Below are positions 9,319 through 18,146 of a DNA stretch of 64,000 bases, piece after piece. Within the stretch, counting starts at the first letter, position 1. Each line of letters opens with the position of its first letter. A model generated the notes under the pieces. That model was not told the DNA's origin, made no database searches, and saw only the letters and a list, made by a program, of their open reading frames with translations. Position numbers and translations under genes: made by a program. Source of the stretch: Clostridiales bacterium (GTDB lineage: Bacteria > Bacillota > Clostridia > Saccharofermentanales > Saccharofermentanaceae); the NCBI GenBank assembly GCA_017480325.1, contig JAFVAY010000009.1:62001-126000 (forward strand), given 5' to 3'.

Positions 9319-10137
9319 TCAGTAATCCCATTCTTTCTCGAGAAGCTCCTGTAGAACTTTATCTCCGACAAATGTCATCACCGGAGCCTGTGCGATCGAT
9401 TTATCCGCCGGGAATACACACTCTGCAGCAATGGAATTAACTATAGATAATATCGCGTTAGCGACCCAATCCTTTGTGGGAATAAAAGAACTTGTTCCAC
9501 CAAGTACCAGAAAATCTCTGAAAGGTATATATCCGTTAAGCATAAACAACTCAAGCTTCTCGCAGGCCTTACGACCGTAGTACTGATCTCCTATCTTTCC
9601 CATGCACTCAATAATGAAACAAACCTCGAACTCCGGAAGATAAACTACAAAATCCGGATACTTGATCCTGTTTCCAATTATTAGTTCAGGCTCGTACTTA
9701 AATTCCAGATCCCAAGTTCTTAAAACTATCGCCGTGTTGAGTTCAAATCGAGACCTCATATGCAGATTCTCAAACCAAAGGTCTCCGGTAATCGGCTCGG
9801 GATTTGACTGAGACCTCATCTTATCCCAATCCTTTTTAGTCAATTTATACCCGGCACTAAGCTGCACCCTATACTCAGAGGGAGATACTTTAAGCTCTGA
9901 GATCAACTTCTTTCTTAGTTCGACAAGTTTTTGTCTTTTGTCAGCCATCTCGGCATATTTAAGATTACAAGGCTTACTCAAATAGTATGTTTTTCTGGCC
10001 CGTTTACGCTCGTCATATTCTCTGACAACCGCATCATAGCCTACCGTCCCACGATGAACATTAGGAAGCGAGTCAAGTTCTTTATCGATAAATAAAACCT
10101 TGGCGATCTTGTAATCGTCACAATAATAATTTGTCAT
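9319..10137 (-). CDS. Stand-alone PD-(D/E)XK (TnsA-like) nuclease-fold protein
   Basis: A 272-aa protein (start ATG 10137, GAGG ribosome binding site nine bases upstream; an alternative ATG at 10152 exists). The central part has the order expected for this endonuclease fold: a conserved Glu in RSRFELNTAIVL, then KYPDFVVYLP with the metal-binding Asp, then IIECMGK with the second acid, followed by a Tyr and a Lys-containing helix and GYIPFRDFLVLGG. The usual ExK lysine is replaced (ECM), with a Lys two residues later. The N-terminal part is basic and may bind DNA. No methylase, transposase or helicase gene is adjacent, so its job is unknown. The four-copy repeat array directly upstream may be its control region or target. 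Confidence 0.6.
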   Translation of the reverse strand: MTNYYCDDYKIAKVLFIDKELDSLPNVHRGTVGYDAVVREYDERKRARKTYYLSKPCNLKYAEMADKRQKLVELRKKLISELKVSPSEYRVQLSAGYKLTKKDWDKMRSQSNPEPITGDLWFENLHMRSRFELNTAIVLRTWDLEFKYEPELIIGNRIKYPDFVVYLPEFEVCFIIECMGKIGDQYYGRKACEKLELFMLNGYIPFRDFLVLGGTSSFIPTKDWVANAILSIVNSIAAECVFPADKSIAQAPVMTFVGDKVLQELLEKEWDY

Positions 10138-10197
10138 AATATCTATCCTCATATAGATGATAACCCCTTCAGGTATTACTTACAATAAGCAAATACT

Positions 10198-10315
10198 TAG
10201 TGTTTTACTTTCAATTATGGAAAAAGTGAAAGTCTTACACTACGTTCTAGTCAAAACATAGTGTTGCGCTTTCACTTTTCGAAGAAAAGAAAGCAAAAGT
10301 GAAAGTTTTACCTAA
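10198..10315. repeat. Four-copy ~21-bp repeat array in alternating orientation
   Basis: Four related sites lie at 10198-10218 (+), 10221-10242 (-), 10259-10280 (+) and 10295-10315 (-). The unit read in its own orientation is TAGTGT, about four variable bases, then CTTTCACTTTT. Copies 2 and 3 are best; copy 1 is degenerate at its end (CTTTCAATTAT) and copy 4 at its beginning (TTAGGT). Copies 1-2 and 3-4 each form convergent inverted pairs, and an 11-bp perfect hairpin (CTTTCACTTTT with its complement) is possible between copies 3 and 4. The array fills most of the gap between a nucleoside-type permease gene and the nuclease gene. It could be an operator, a set of protein-binding sites for a mobile element, or a remnant of one. 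Confidence 0.8.
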
Positions 10316-10398
10316 TTAGCTCAAGGAATAACCGGTTTAACGGCTCAGCTATCATCTTCTGCCTGGCTGTCATCGCCGGCAGGGGGAGTCTCCTACAC

Positions 10399-11391
10399 TC
10401 AGCGGTCTTCTCTGTAGTAGTTCACTCCGATAGCAGTAGGAGAATTCGATCCGCCGGTCTTCTTGCTTCTTATGGAACTGATTATAAGAACCAGCAGAGT
10501 CACTATAAAGGGAAGCGCGGAGAAGAACTGTGCGGGGATCTTCGACAGCCACCCGAGAGAATTAGGGAAAGCCGTGGCAAGAGGCATATTATACACGCGC
10601 AGGGTGTTAAAGAAGCCGAAGACAAAGGTACCTATGATGGCGTGTGTCGTGGACCAGTTCGCGAAGATTACAAGAGCGATGGCGATCCATCCGTAGCCGT
10701 TGATCCAACAGTTACTGCCCTCGAAGGTACCGCCCATATTAAGTCCCATATAAAGTCCGCCGATACCCATAATACCGGAGCCGAACATGATGTGAAGATA
10801 TTTATATCTCACGATGTCTATGCCAAGGGAATCAGCAGCCCCGGGGTTCTCGCCGATGGCACGAAGCTTAAGTCCCGTCGAGGTCTTCTCGAAGTAGACC
10901 CAGATAAGAATCGCTATAACTACGGCAGCATAGACAAGGATATTATGTGAGAAGAACGCTTTGCCTATAACCGGGATCCTTGACAGTCCCGGAAGCTCGA
11001 TCTGAGAGAAGCTTTTATTCAGACGAACGCAGTCACGTAAATACGGCCAATTAGCACCAAGGGCATTGCCCACGAAGAAGTAGACAGCCACACCTATAGT
11101 AGTGATCGTAAGACCCGTTACATTCTGATTGGCCTGAAGAGTGATGGTAAACAGGCTGAAGATCGAGCCCACTACCGCTGACACCACAAAGCTTACCAGA
11201 ACTCCCACCAGAAGCGAATCCGCCTTGCAGCCCGCGAGGAAGCCGAAGACCGCTCCGATAGCCATGGTTCCCTCCACTCCCAGATTCAGGGAGCCGGACT
11301 TCTCCACCATTATCTCGCCGCAGGTGGCATACAGGAGCGGGATGCTGTAGATCACGATATTAAAAAGAAACAGTGTTATTACATCAAGCAT
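10399..11391 (-). CDS. BMP-type nucleoside ABC transporter permease 2 (NupQ-like)
   Basis: Integral membrane protein of 330 aa with about eight to ten hydrophobic segments. The branched-chain-permease fold hallmark GEIMVEKSGSLNLGVEGTM is near the N-terminus, and the ATPase-contacting segment GLKLRAIGENPGAADSLGIDI lies at about residues 170-195, typical of nucleoside/sugar permeases of the RbsC/NupQ group. It is last in the xpt-transporter operon and overlaps the preceding permease by eight bases. The C-terminus ends in a hydrophilic tail (SSIRSKKTGG onward). Confidence 0.92.
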   Translation of the reverse strand: MLDVITLFLFNIVIYSIPLLYATCGEIMVEKSGSLNLGVEGTMAIGAVFGFLAGCKADSLLVGVLVSFVVSAVVGSIFSLFTITLQANQNVTGLTITTIGVAVYFFVGNALGANWPYLRDCVRLNKSFSQIELPGLSRIPVIGKAFFSHNILVYAAVVIAILIWVYFEKTSTGLKLRAIGENPGAADSLGIDIVRYKYLHIMFGSGIMGIGGLYMGLNMGGTFEGSNCWINGYGWIAIALVIFANWSTTHAIIGTFVFGFFNTLRVYNMPLATAFPNSLGWLSKIPAQFFSALPFIVTLLVLIISSIRSKKTGGSNSPTAIGVNYYREDR

Positions 11392-12490
11392 CCTTCTTAC
11401 TCCCCGTCCTTACTACCTTGAAGTTAACGGCAAAGTCCGCCGCCAGTATCGCGAAAAGAAATATCCCCTGCATCAGATCCGCGAAGTTATGGTCGATCTG
11501 AGAATAAGAAGCAGATGCCGCCTGACAGCCGTACTGAAGCACTGAGATCAGGAGGCTCACGATGCAGATAACAGGGGTAGACAGCTTCGATAGCCATGCG
11601 ACGATAACACCGGTCCAGCCGACGTTGTTGGTAATATCCGTGGAGATAGTACCGGAAGAAGCGGCCGTGAATGCACCTGCAAGGCCGATCATAGCTGCAG
11701 ACAGGAATACTGTCCTAACGGTTATAAAATATACATTTATTCCGGAATACTTTGCCGTATTGACGCTGTCGCCTACCACAGCTACCTCATATCCGTGCTT
11801 GGTGCTTCTCAAGTAGATGTAAACCACAACTGCGATCAGAAGAGCGATAATGACAGAATAAAGAAGATTGAAGCTTCCTATCTTAATGCCCTTCATAATT
11901 GCAGCGTCCGGGAACTTGGCGAACATCGGGCGCTCGGAATCGGTCCTCAGGAAGAAGTTCCAATCCGCCTTAGTCTCACCGATATATTTTATGATATAAA
12001 GCATGATGTAATTTATCATCAAGGTCACAAGCGTCTCATTGGTATTGAATCTGACGCGAAGATGAGCAGTCAGAAAGCCGATCACACCGGCCGATATAAA
12101 GGCCGCGATACACATGAGCAGGATAACAACAGGTCCCGGCAGTGAATCACCAAGCTTAAAGGCAACGATAGCTGCGAAGATGGCCCCGGTTATGAACTCA
12201 CCCTCACCGCCTATATTCCAGAAACGCATCTTGAAGGATAAGGAAAGCGCAAGTGACGTGATAAGCAGTGGAACAAACAGCTTAAGAAGTCCTTCGACGC
12301 TCTTGGCCGGGTAATAATTTCCGATAAGTCCTATAGTTGCCATATCCCGATAATAGCGCAGCGGATTGATCCCAAGAGACTTGAGGAACACTCCTCCCAG
12401 AAGAAGCGAGAACACTATCCCGATAAGATAGTAAAGAAGCTTCTTCCATATACTGACGTCGGATCTTCTTATAAGGTGAAATCTGTTCAT
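11384..12490 (-). CDS. BMP-type nucleoside ABC transporter permease 1 (NupP-like)
   Basis: Partner permease of 368 aa. A single membrane segment near residues 16-40 is followed by the family segment GLLKLFVPLLITSLALSLSFKMRFWNIGGEGEFITGAIFA, with the NIGGEGE motif typical of YufP/NupP proteins, and by NETLVTLMINYIMLY. The ATPase-docking segment HGYEVAVVGDSVNTAKYSGI is in the second half. Its start overlaps the ATPase stop by four bases. With the other permease it would form a heterodimeric channel. Confidence 0.92.
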   Translation of the reverse strand: MNRFHLIRRSDVSIWKKLLYYLIGIVFSLLLGGVFLKSLGINPLRYYRDMATIGLIGNYYPAKSVEGLLKLFVPLLITSLALSLSFKMRFWNIGGEGEFITGAIFAAIVAFKLGDSLPGPVVILLMCIAAFISAGVIGFLTAHLRVRFNTNETLVTLMINYIMLYIIKYIGETKADWNFFLRTDSERPMFAKFPDAAIMKGIKIGSFNLLYSVIIALLIAVVVYIYLRSTKHGYEVAVVGDSVNTAKYSGINVYFITVRTVFLSAAMIGLAGAFTAASSGTISTDITNNVGWTGVIVAWLSKLSTPVICIVSLLISVLQYGCQAASASYSQIDHNFADLMQGIFLFAILAADFAVNFKVVRTGSKKDA

Positions 12491-14103
12491 GAATCACCCT
12501 CCCGAATATCTCCCAAGTCGGCAGCCTCTTCCCACTCTTCTTCGGTAAAGGCCGAATCCTTTGCGATACCTGCCTTCTTTCCGCCGACATCGGCAAGTGA
12601 GATCGCACCGGTCATCATAAGGCCCAACTCTTCCTTAGAAGTCTTACTTGCGTGAACGACGCCCTGAAGCTTACCGTGGCACATGACCATTATCTTGTCG
12701 CACAGAGCTATCATGACATCAAGATCCTCTCCTATGAAGAGAACTCCGACCCCCTTCTGCTTCTGCTCGTTAAGAATATCGTAGATCATATAGGACGAGT
12801 TAATATCAAGTCCTCTGACCGGGTACGCCGTAATAAGCACATTAGGGTCAGACTTGATCTCACGCCCCAGAAGCACCTTCTGAACATTACCTCCCGACAG
12901 ACGTCTTACCGGTGTATCGACGGAGGGTGTTACTATATCAAGCATCTTAACTATATCTGAAGCTTCCTTACGAGCCCTCTTACGGTCGACAAGAGGTCCC
13001 TTGGTATCCGAATAGTCTTTAAGAATAATGTTATCCGCCACGGACAGCGACGGTGCAAGCCCCATTCCGAGTCTATCCTCCGGAATAAAGCTCATAGCGA
13101 TGCCCAGAGCCGATATCTCCTTGGGATTCTTCCCTATTACGTTTTGCCCCTTGTGGATGATCTTGCCGGATTTGGCCTTACGAAGACCCACAACCGCCTC
13201 GCACAGCTCCTTCTGACCGCTTCCGGCGATCCCCGCGACGCCCAATATCTCACCGCCTCTTATATAGAAGCTCATATTATCAACAGCCAAAGACCCCTCA
13301 TCGCTGTTGACACAGAGGTCCCTTACCTCGAGTAAAGGCTTTGTCTTCTCCATCACGCTTCGATTGATCTTAAGATCCACCTTACGTCCCACCATGAGTT
13401 CAGTAAGCTCCATCTCGTTGGTAGCGGAGGTCTCCACTGTCCCCACGTATTCACCCTTACGAAGCACCGCAACGCGGTCGGATATCTCCATGACCTCGTT
13501 AAGCTTGTGGGTAATTATTATTATCGAATGTCCGCTTTCCTTCATCCTTCTGCAGACGTCGAAAAGCTTTTGTGTCTCCTGAATAGTCAGTACCGCAGTT
13601 GGCTCATCTAAGATGATCACCTTAGCGCCGTAGCATAGTACCTTAACGATCTCCAGGGTCTGCTTCTCTGATACAGACATATTTGCCACCTTCTTGGCGG
13701 GCTCTATATCGAAGCCGAACCTGGACGCTATATCCTCTATCTCCTTATAACGGTTCTTCTTAAGAAAGAACCCGCTGTCCTTCTTCCCTATCCATATATT
13801 GTCAGCCGCCGTAAATCGCTCGACCAGCTTAAAGTGCTGATGCACCATTCCGATACCGTGCTTCCCAGCATCGTCAGGGGAGGATATCACTACCTCCTCA
13901 CCGTCAATAAAAATAGAACCGCTGTCGGGCGTATAAATGCCCGACAGCATGTTCATAAGAGTGGTTTTGCCCGAACCGTTCTCACCCAGAAGGGCAAGTA
14001 TCTCGCCCTTTTTAAGATTCAGGTTAATGTTCTTGTTGGCAGCAACAGACCCGAAGCTCTTGGATATATCTCTAAGTTCTATCGCATAATCTGCTTCTGC
14101 CAT
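12487..14103 (-). CDS. BMP-type nucleoside ABC transporter ATP-binding protein (duplicated ATPase, NupO-like)
   Basis: One polypeptide with two ABC domains (538 aa). Domain 1 has a canonical Walker A (GENGSGKTT, about residues 40-48), Q-loop MVHQHFKLVERF, a degenerate signature (MSVSEKQT) and Walker B VIILDEPTAVL. Domain 2 has a non-canonical Walker A region (GIAGSGQKEL), canonical signature LSGGNVQK and a GLD D-loop. This asymmetric pattern is usual for nucleoside and monosaccharide importers. It sits between the lipoprotein and permease genes. The C-terminal 40 residues are acidic and family-atypical. Confidence 0.95.
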   Translation of the reverse strand: MAEADYAIELRDISKSFGSVAANKNINLNLKKGEILALLGENGSGKTTLMNMLSGIYTPDSGSIFIDGEEVVISSPDDAGKHGIGMVHQHFKLVERFTAADNIWIGKKDSGFFLKKNRYKEIEDIASRFGFDIEPAKKVANMSVSEKQTLEIVKVLCYGAKVIILDEPTAVLTIQETQKLFDVCRRMKESGHSIIIITHKLNEVMEISDRVAVLRKGEYVGTVETSATNEMELTELMVGRKVDLKINRSVMEKTKPLLEVRDLCVNSDEGSLAVDNMSFYIRGGEILGVAGIAGSGQKELCEAVVGLRKAKSGKIIHKGQNVIGKNPKEISALGIAMSFIPEDRLGMGLAPSLSVADNIILKDYSDTKGPLVDRKRARKEASDIVKMLDIVTPSVDTPVRRLSGGNVQKVLLGREIKSDPNVLITAYPVRGLDINSSYMIYDILNEQKQKGVGVLFIGEDLDVMIALCDKIMVMCHGKLQGVVHASKTSKEELGLMMTGAISLADVGGKKAGIAKDSAFTEEEWEEAADLGDIREGDS

Positions 14104-14126
14104 ATTGTCTCCCGTTAAGACTCCTA

Positions 14127-15350
14127 TTAAGACTCGGCAATAACGCCTTCTACATAATAGTTCATAGAGCCCTGGATGACACCGTCATCTACAGAAGCAC
14201 CGCCTGCGGCAACAATCTCGTTACCCTCGTTATCCATAAGAGCGGCAGGAACCTGCTCTACAGAAACGGATCCGGCATCACCGGAGAATACGAGAGCTGT
14301 ACCGGAGAATACATCCCACTGCCCGGATACCATAAGGTCTCTTGCAAGCTCGATAGCCTCAGCAGCCTCGGGAGCGTTGTTAGCTGTCAAAGGAGAGATA
14401 TCTACCATACCCTCTGTAAGACCGCCATAGTAGTTACCGCCGATATTAGAGATGAAGTCAGAAGCGGAATCCTCGTTCATAGCTGTCTCCATAGCGAGCT
14501 GATAGAACACATTCCAGTTCCATACAGGAGCCGTAAGATGTGCATCAGGCGCATCGGAAGCCATATCAGAGTTGTAACCACAGCCGAAGACACCCTGCTC
14601 CTGAGCAACGATCTGAGGCTGGGCAGAGTCACAGTGCTGAGCGATAACTCCGCAGCCATAGGAAGAGATAAGGACCTCTGCAGCCTGACGCTCCAGCTCC
14701 TGATCACCCCATGTGGAGATCTGATTTACATGAACAACCGCATCAGGATTAACTGCGATGGCACCGAGAGCAAAAGCATTGATACCGGAGCATGTCTCAG
14801 CATACTCTGTACCCCATGCGGATACATAGCCGATATTGTTGTTACCGATCTCAAGAGACTTGTAGCCTGCAGCAATACCTGCGAGGTAACGAGCCTGATA
14901 GATACGGCCAAAGTAGTTGTTGAAGTTAGTGTCGTTGGAAAGATAGCCTGTAGCGTGGCAGAACACGATCTCGGGATACTCCTCGGCCGCCTCTGCGAAA
15001 GCATTAAGATAGCCAAAGCTGATACCGAATATGATATTGCAGCCCTGACCTGCAAGCTGCTCGATAGCTGTTCTGACCTGCTCGTCGTCCTCAGGAACAT
15101 TGTCGATGATCTTGAGGTTAGACTCAGTAGAAAGACCGAGAGCCTCCATAGCCTTGGTGATGCCCTGATGATGTGCGTAGGTATAACCTGCGGTATCATT
15201 CTGGCTGTTGATGTAGATCGCCCCTACGATGAAATCTCCATCACTTGAGCTTCCTCCGTTGGAATCGCTACCCTCAGCACCTGCGCAGCCTGTGAGAAGA
15301 GCTGCACACATGACAACTGAAGCAACGATCAAAGAAAGTAACTTCTTCAT
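14127..15350 (-). CDS. BMP-family nucleoside-binding lipoprotein
   Basis: Extracytoplasmic receptor of the basic membrane protein (PnrA/NupN) family, 407 aa, longer than typical ~350-aa relatives. The signal peptide MKKLLSLIVASVV ends in lipobox LTGC (Cys about 22). The mature part starts with a Gly/Ser-rich linker and then VGAIYINSQNDTAGYTYAHHQGI and IFGISFGYLNAFAEAAEEYPEIVFCHATGY, which match the ligand-binding pattern of the family. The spacing suggests co-transcription with xpt (42-base gap) and with the three transporter genes downstream. Known homologues bind purine nucleosides; the xpt neighbour supports a purine substrate. Confidence 0.93.
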   Translation of the reverse strand: MKKLLSLIVASVVMCAALLTGCAGAEGSDSNGGSSSDGDFIVGAIYINSQNDTAGYTYAHHQGITKAMEALGLSTESNLKIIDNVPEDDEQVRTAIEQLAGQGCNIIFGISFGYLNAFAEAAEEYPEIVFCHATGYLSNDTNFNNYFGRIYQARYLAGIAAGYKSLEIGNNNIGYVSAWGTEYAETCSGINAFALGAIAVNPDAVVHVNQISTWGDQELERQAAEVLISSYGCGVIAQHCDSAQPQIVAQEQGVFGCGYNSDMASDAPDAHLTAPVWNWNVFYQLAMETAMNEDSASDFISNIGGNYYGGLTEGMVDISPLTANNAPEAAEAIELARDLMVSGQWDVFSGTALVFSGDAGSVSVEQVPAALMDNEGNEIVAAGGASVDDGVIQGSMNYYVEGVIAES

Positions 15351-15392
15351 AATTCCCTCCTAAATTTCTTTTATATGTACATATAATACATA

Positions 15393-15983
15393 TCAGTCAG
15401 AACTCTCGCGGAACACGATATTACCGTCTTCCATCGAGTCTATAATGGCAAGAGATTCAAGTCTTACCCCCTCTGCTCTCAGAAGGTCTCCCCCACCCTG
15501 GAAGCCCTTCTCTACCGCGATAAGAGCTCCGGCCACCTTCGCTCCGGCGTCCTCCGTTATGTGGATAAGGCCGTTAAGAGCATTACCGTTAGCCAGGAAA
15601 TCATCGCAGATAAGAACGACATCACCCGCAGACAGGAAATCCCGGCTGACGACGATGTCGAATGTTTTCTTGTGTGTAAAGGAATATACAGATGCCTTAT
15701 AGACATCTCCCGAGACATTGGAGGCTCCGTGCTTCTTGGCGAATACCATAGGTACACCAAGCTTGGAAGCTACGGCAAAGGCAAAGGCTATACCGGATGC
15801 TTCCACTGTAAGGACCTTAGTGATCCCGGCATCCTCGAATAATCTTCTTCCTTCCTCCCCCATAAGGTTCATGAAGGCTGTATCTATCTGTTGATTAAGG
15901 AAGCTCCCGACCTTAAGTATATTACCCGGGAAAACCTCGCCTTCCTTTAAGATCTTGTCCTCAAGAGCCTTAACGGGAACCAC
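15393..15983 (-). CDS. xpt: Xanthine phosphoribosyltransferase
   Basis: Salvages xanthine with PRPP to XMP in the cytoplasm. At 196 aa it is close to the 190-194 aa family length. Visible motifs are KALEDKILKEGEVFPGNILKVGSFLN at the N-terminus, the PRPP loop VVLICDDFLANGNALNGL at about residues 125-140, and EKGFQGGG. The only conventional start in frame is GTG 15983, directly abutting the GGAAGG ribosome binding site with no spacer. Homologues start at MKALE, which aligns with codon 4, GTT at 15974, eight bases after that ribosome binding site. The true start is therefore uncertain. It is first gene of an operon with a BMP-type transporter. Confidence 0.93.
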   Translation of the reverse strand: MVPVKALEDKILKEGEVFPGNILKVGSFLNQQIDTAFMNLMGEEGRRLFEDAGITKVLTVEASGIAFAFAVASKLGVPMVFAKKHGASNVSGDVYKASVYSFTHKKTFDIVVSRDFLSAGDVVLICDDFLANGNALNGLIHITEDAGAKVAGALIAVEKGFQGGGDLLRAEGVRLESLAIIDSMEDGNIVFRESSD

Positions 15984-15996
15984 CTTCCTTCAAAGA

Positions 15997-16030
15997 AAAT
16001 ACCCTGTAATTGTAAAATTCCAGGGTATTT
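15997..16030 (-). terminator. Perfect 10+10 bp palindrome: terminator of the ftsH operon and/or operator for xpt
   Basis: AAATACCCTG (15997-16006) and CAGGGTATTT (16021-16030) are exact inverted repeats around a 14-base spacer. Read from ftsH it gives a stem-loop followed by TTTTCTTT, a plausible rho-independent terminator. The same palindrome also brackets the -10 element of the xpt promoter, so a repressor could bind it. Both roles are compatible. Confidence 0.7.
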
Positions 16031-16038
16031 GATGTCAA
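16009..16038 (-). promoter_or_regulatory. Promoter of the xpt-nucleoside transporter operon
   Basis: Minus-strand -35 TTGACA (16033-16038, perfect) and -10 TACAAT (16009-16014, five of six) are spaced by 18 bases. The predicted start lies near 16002, so the left half of the palindrome is upstream of or at the start site and would not be a complete RNA hairpin in this transcript. No purine riboswitch aptamer fits in the 90 bases between ftsH and xpt, so control by a DNA-binding protein is more likely. Confidence 0.8.
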
Positions 16039-16073
16039 CGAATAATTGTTACAATTTTGAAGGGTCAGGAGTC

Positions 16074-18146
16074 CTATTCTTTGGCAGGAGGGTCGGAAGA
16101 CTCATCTGTCGCCTGCGGGGCCTCATCAGCCGGCTCCTTCGTAGATTCTTCAGGCTCAGAAGACTCATCAAAGGCAGTCTCTGCAGCTTCAGCCGCTACT
16201 CTTGCCTCATGCTCCTTAAGCTCAGCCTCCTTCTTCTCCTTATAAAGCTTATCGGCGAGCTCCAGGTCCCCCTCCGCCTCGAAGATAGCCTCGAACTCAG
16301 GTCCGTCTACCTTATATGCCTCGATAAGTCTCTTGGCAAGTCCCTCTACGGTACTCCTCTTCTCCTCGAGGATCCTCTTAGTATCCTCGTAGCACTCGGT
16401 GATGATCCTCTGGACCTCCTTATCGATCTCATAGGCAGTAGCATCCGAATAGGACTGAACCTGACCAAAGGACTGGCCTACGAACACCTCCTGATTCTCA
16501 TCGCCGAAGACCATATTACGGAACTTGGGAGACAAGCCGTAGCGCTTGACCATAGCGGTGGCAATACGGTTACAGGACTGAAGGTCCGAAGCAGCTCCCG
16601 TGGAAACCTCCCCAAGGAAGATCTCCTCTGCCGCACGGCCTCCGAGAGACATCCTGATATTATCAAGGAGCATCTTCTCCGTATAGTAATCAACATCCTC
16701 TACAGGCTTATAAGCCGTGAATCCTCCGGCCTGACCCGCGGGAATAATGGTAACTCTGTCGACCTTCTCGACATCCGAGGTAGCGCGGAGTACCACAGCG
16801 TGACCGGACTCGTGATAAGCCGTAAGACGCTTAACCTTGTCTGTAAGTCTCTTGGAATTCTTCTCGGGACCCATCATTACACGGAAGGTAGCATCATTGA
16901 TCTCAAGAGGCGTGATCTGCTTCTTATTACGTCTTGCCGCCAGAAGTGCAGCTTCATTAAGAAGATTCTCAAGATCAGCTCCTGTGAAGCCCACCGTAGA
17001 CAGTGCGACCTCTCTCAGGAGAACATCCGGCGATAGGGGCTTGCCCTTAGCATGTATCTTAAGGATAGCCTCTCTCTCGTCCACGTCAGGAGGGTTTACC
17101 ATAACTCTTCTGTCGAATCTACCGGGTCTTAGGAGTGCCGGGTCAAGGACATCCACACGGTTAGTTGCAGCGATGACGATAACATTGGTATTAACGTCAA
17201 ATCCGTCCATCTCTACGAGGATCTGGTTCAGAGTCTGCTCGCGCTCATCCTGTCCGCCTCCCAGGCCTGCGCCTCTCTTACGGCCTACGGCGTCGATCTC
17301 ATCTATGAAGATTACTGCCGGCGCCGCCTTCTTGGCATCAGCGAAAAGGCTTCTTACACGGGATGCACCGACACCGACCAGCATCTCTACGAAGTCTGAG
17401 CCGGAGATATAGAAGAAAGGAACATTGGCCTCGCCTGCTACCGCTCTGGCAAGAAGCGTCTTACCCGTACCGGGAAGACCGTAAAGAAGAACACCCTTAG
17501 GTATCTTCGCGCCGAGCTCCTTATATTTCTTAGGGTTCTTAAGGAAGTCAACGACCTCCGACAGCTCCTCCTTCTCCTCGACGGAGCCTGCCACATCGGT
17601 AAACTTTACCTTGATCTCGTTAGGACTTGTAAGACGCGCTCTGTTATTACCGAAGGAGAATACATTATTACCCTCTCTGGTCTGACGGTTAAGATTGATG
17701 AATATAACAACTGCTATAACTATGAAGCCTACTATAGACAGTGCGTTGAGTATCATTGTCCAGTCGACAGGCTCTGTGTAGTTATAATCACCGATAAGAC
17801 CTGCGGCCTTATACTCGTCGAGCTTTATAATAAGGTCATCTACATATTCATAAGGAACATTCTGAGTCATTGTCTGGTTGACGCCTGACAGATCCTTATA
17901 CTTCACATTTACCGTGGTGCCGTTGACCTCGACCATGCTGACGCTGTAGTCTCTGTTCTCGATAACCTCAACTACGTCAGAAAGTGTTGTCTGATCGGCT
18001 GTAGCGTTCCTGTTTCCGAACATCATGGTAGAGAATACAAGAAGCAGTACTATCAGCACCGCATAGAATATTATTGCCGAACTGAATCTTGGCGACCTGT
18101 TCGGCAGCTGCTTAGGAGCATTGTTCTTATCTGAGTTATTGCTCAT
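16074..18146 (-). CDS. ftsH: ATP-dependent zinc metalloprotease FtsH
   Basis: Membrane-anchored AAA+ protease degrading misfolded membrane proteins and regulators, acting as a hexamer. Of 690 aa: N-terminal TM segment at about 23-43, extracytoplasmic domain, second TM at about 131-150, AAA domain with Walker A GLPGTGKT (223-230), Walker [16 protein letters not shown] (278-292) and SRH with RPGRFDR, then zinc protease motif HESGH (445-449). The C-terminal 50 residues are an acidic, Ala/Glu/Ser-rich tail. It is last in the rplI-dnaB-tilS-hpt-ftsH unit and overlaps hpt by 11 bases. Confidence 0.98.
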   Translation of the reverse strand: MSNNSDKNNAPKQLPNRSPRFSSAIIFYAVLIVLLLVFSTMMFGNRNATADQTTLSDVVEVIENRDYSVSMVEVNGTTVNVKYKDLSGVNQTMTQNVPYEYVDDLIIKLDEYKAAGLIGDYNYTEPVDWTMILNALSIVGFIVIAVVIFINLNRQTREGNNVFSFGNNRARLTSPNEIKVKFTDVAGSVEEKEELSEVVDFLKNPKKYKELGAKIPKGVLLYGLPGTGKTLLARAVAGEANVPFFYISGSDFVEMLVGVGASRVRSLFADAKKAAPAVIFIDEIDAVGRKRGAGLGGGQDEREQTLNQILVEMDGFDVNTNVIVIAATNRVDVLDPALLRPGRFDRRVMVNPPDVDEREAILKIHAKGKPLSPDVLLREVALSTVGFTGADLENLLNEAALLAARRNKKQITPLEINDATFRVMMGPEKNSKRLTDKVKRLTAYHESGHAVVLRATSDVEKVDRVTIIPAGQAGGFTAYKPVEDVDYYTEKMLLDNIRMSLGGRAAEEIFLGEVSTGAASDLQSCNRIATAMVKRYGLSPKFRNMVFGDENQEVFVGQSFGQVQSYSDATAYEIDKEVQRIITECYEDTKRILEEKRSTVEGLAKRLIEAYKVDGPEFEAIFEAEGDLELADKLYKEKKEAELKEHEARVAAEAAETAFDESSEPEESTKEPADEAPQATDESSDPPAKE

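Noticed and set aside
10198..10315. CRISPR array
   Set aside because: The four copies alternate in orientation, have spacers of 2-16 bases and no cas genes nearby; they do not form a CRISPR array.
14538..15248. Long plus-strand open frame opposite the BMP lipoprotein gene
   Set aside because: It is a shadow of a well-supported minus-strand gene with family motifs and no ribosome binding site or recognisable domain.
15984..16073. Purine riboswitch in front of xpt
   Set aside because: Expected in Bacillus, but only 90 bases separate ftsH and xpt and none of the conserved aptamer segments is present.
16029..17036. Long plus-strand open frame opposite ftsH (335 codons)
   Set aside because: The opposite frame encodes the FtsH protease domain with all motifs; the plus frame is Leu/Arg-rich and looks like a codon-bias shadow.
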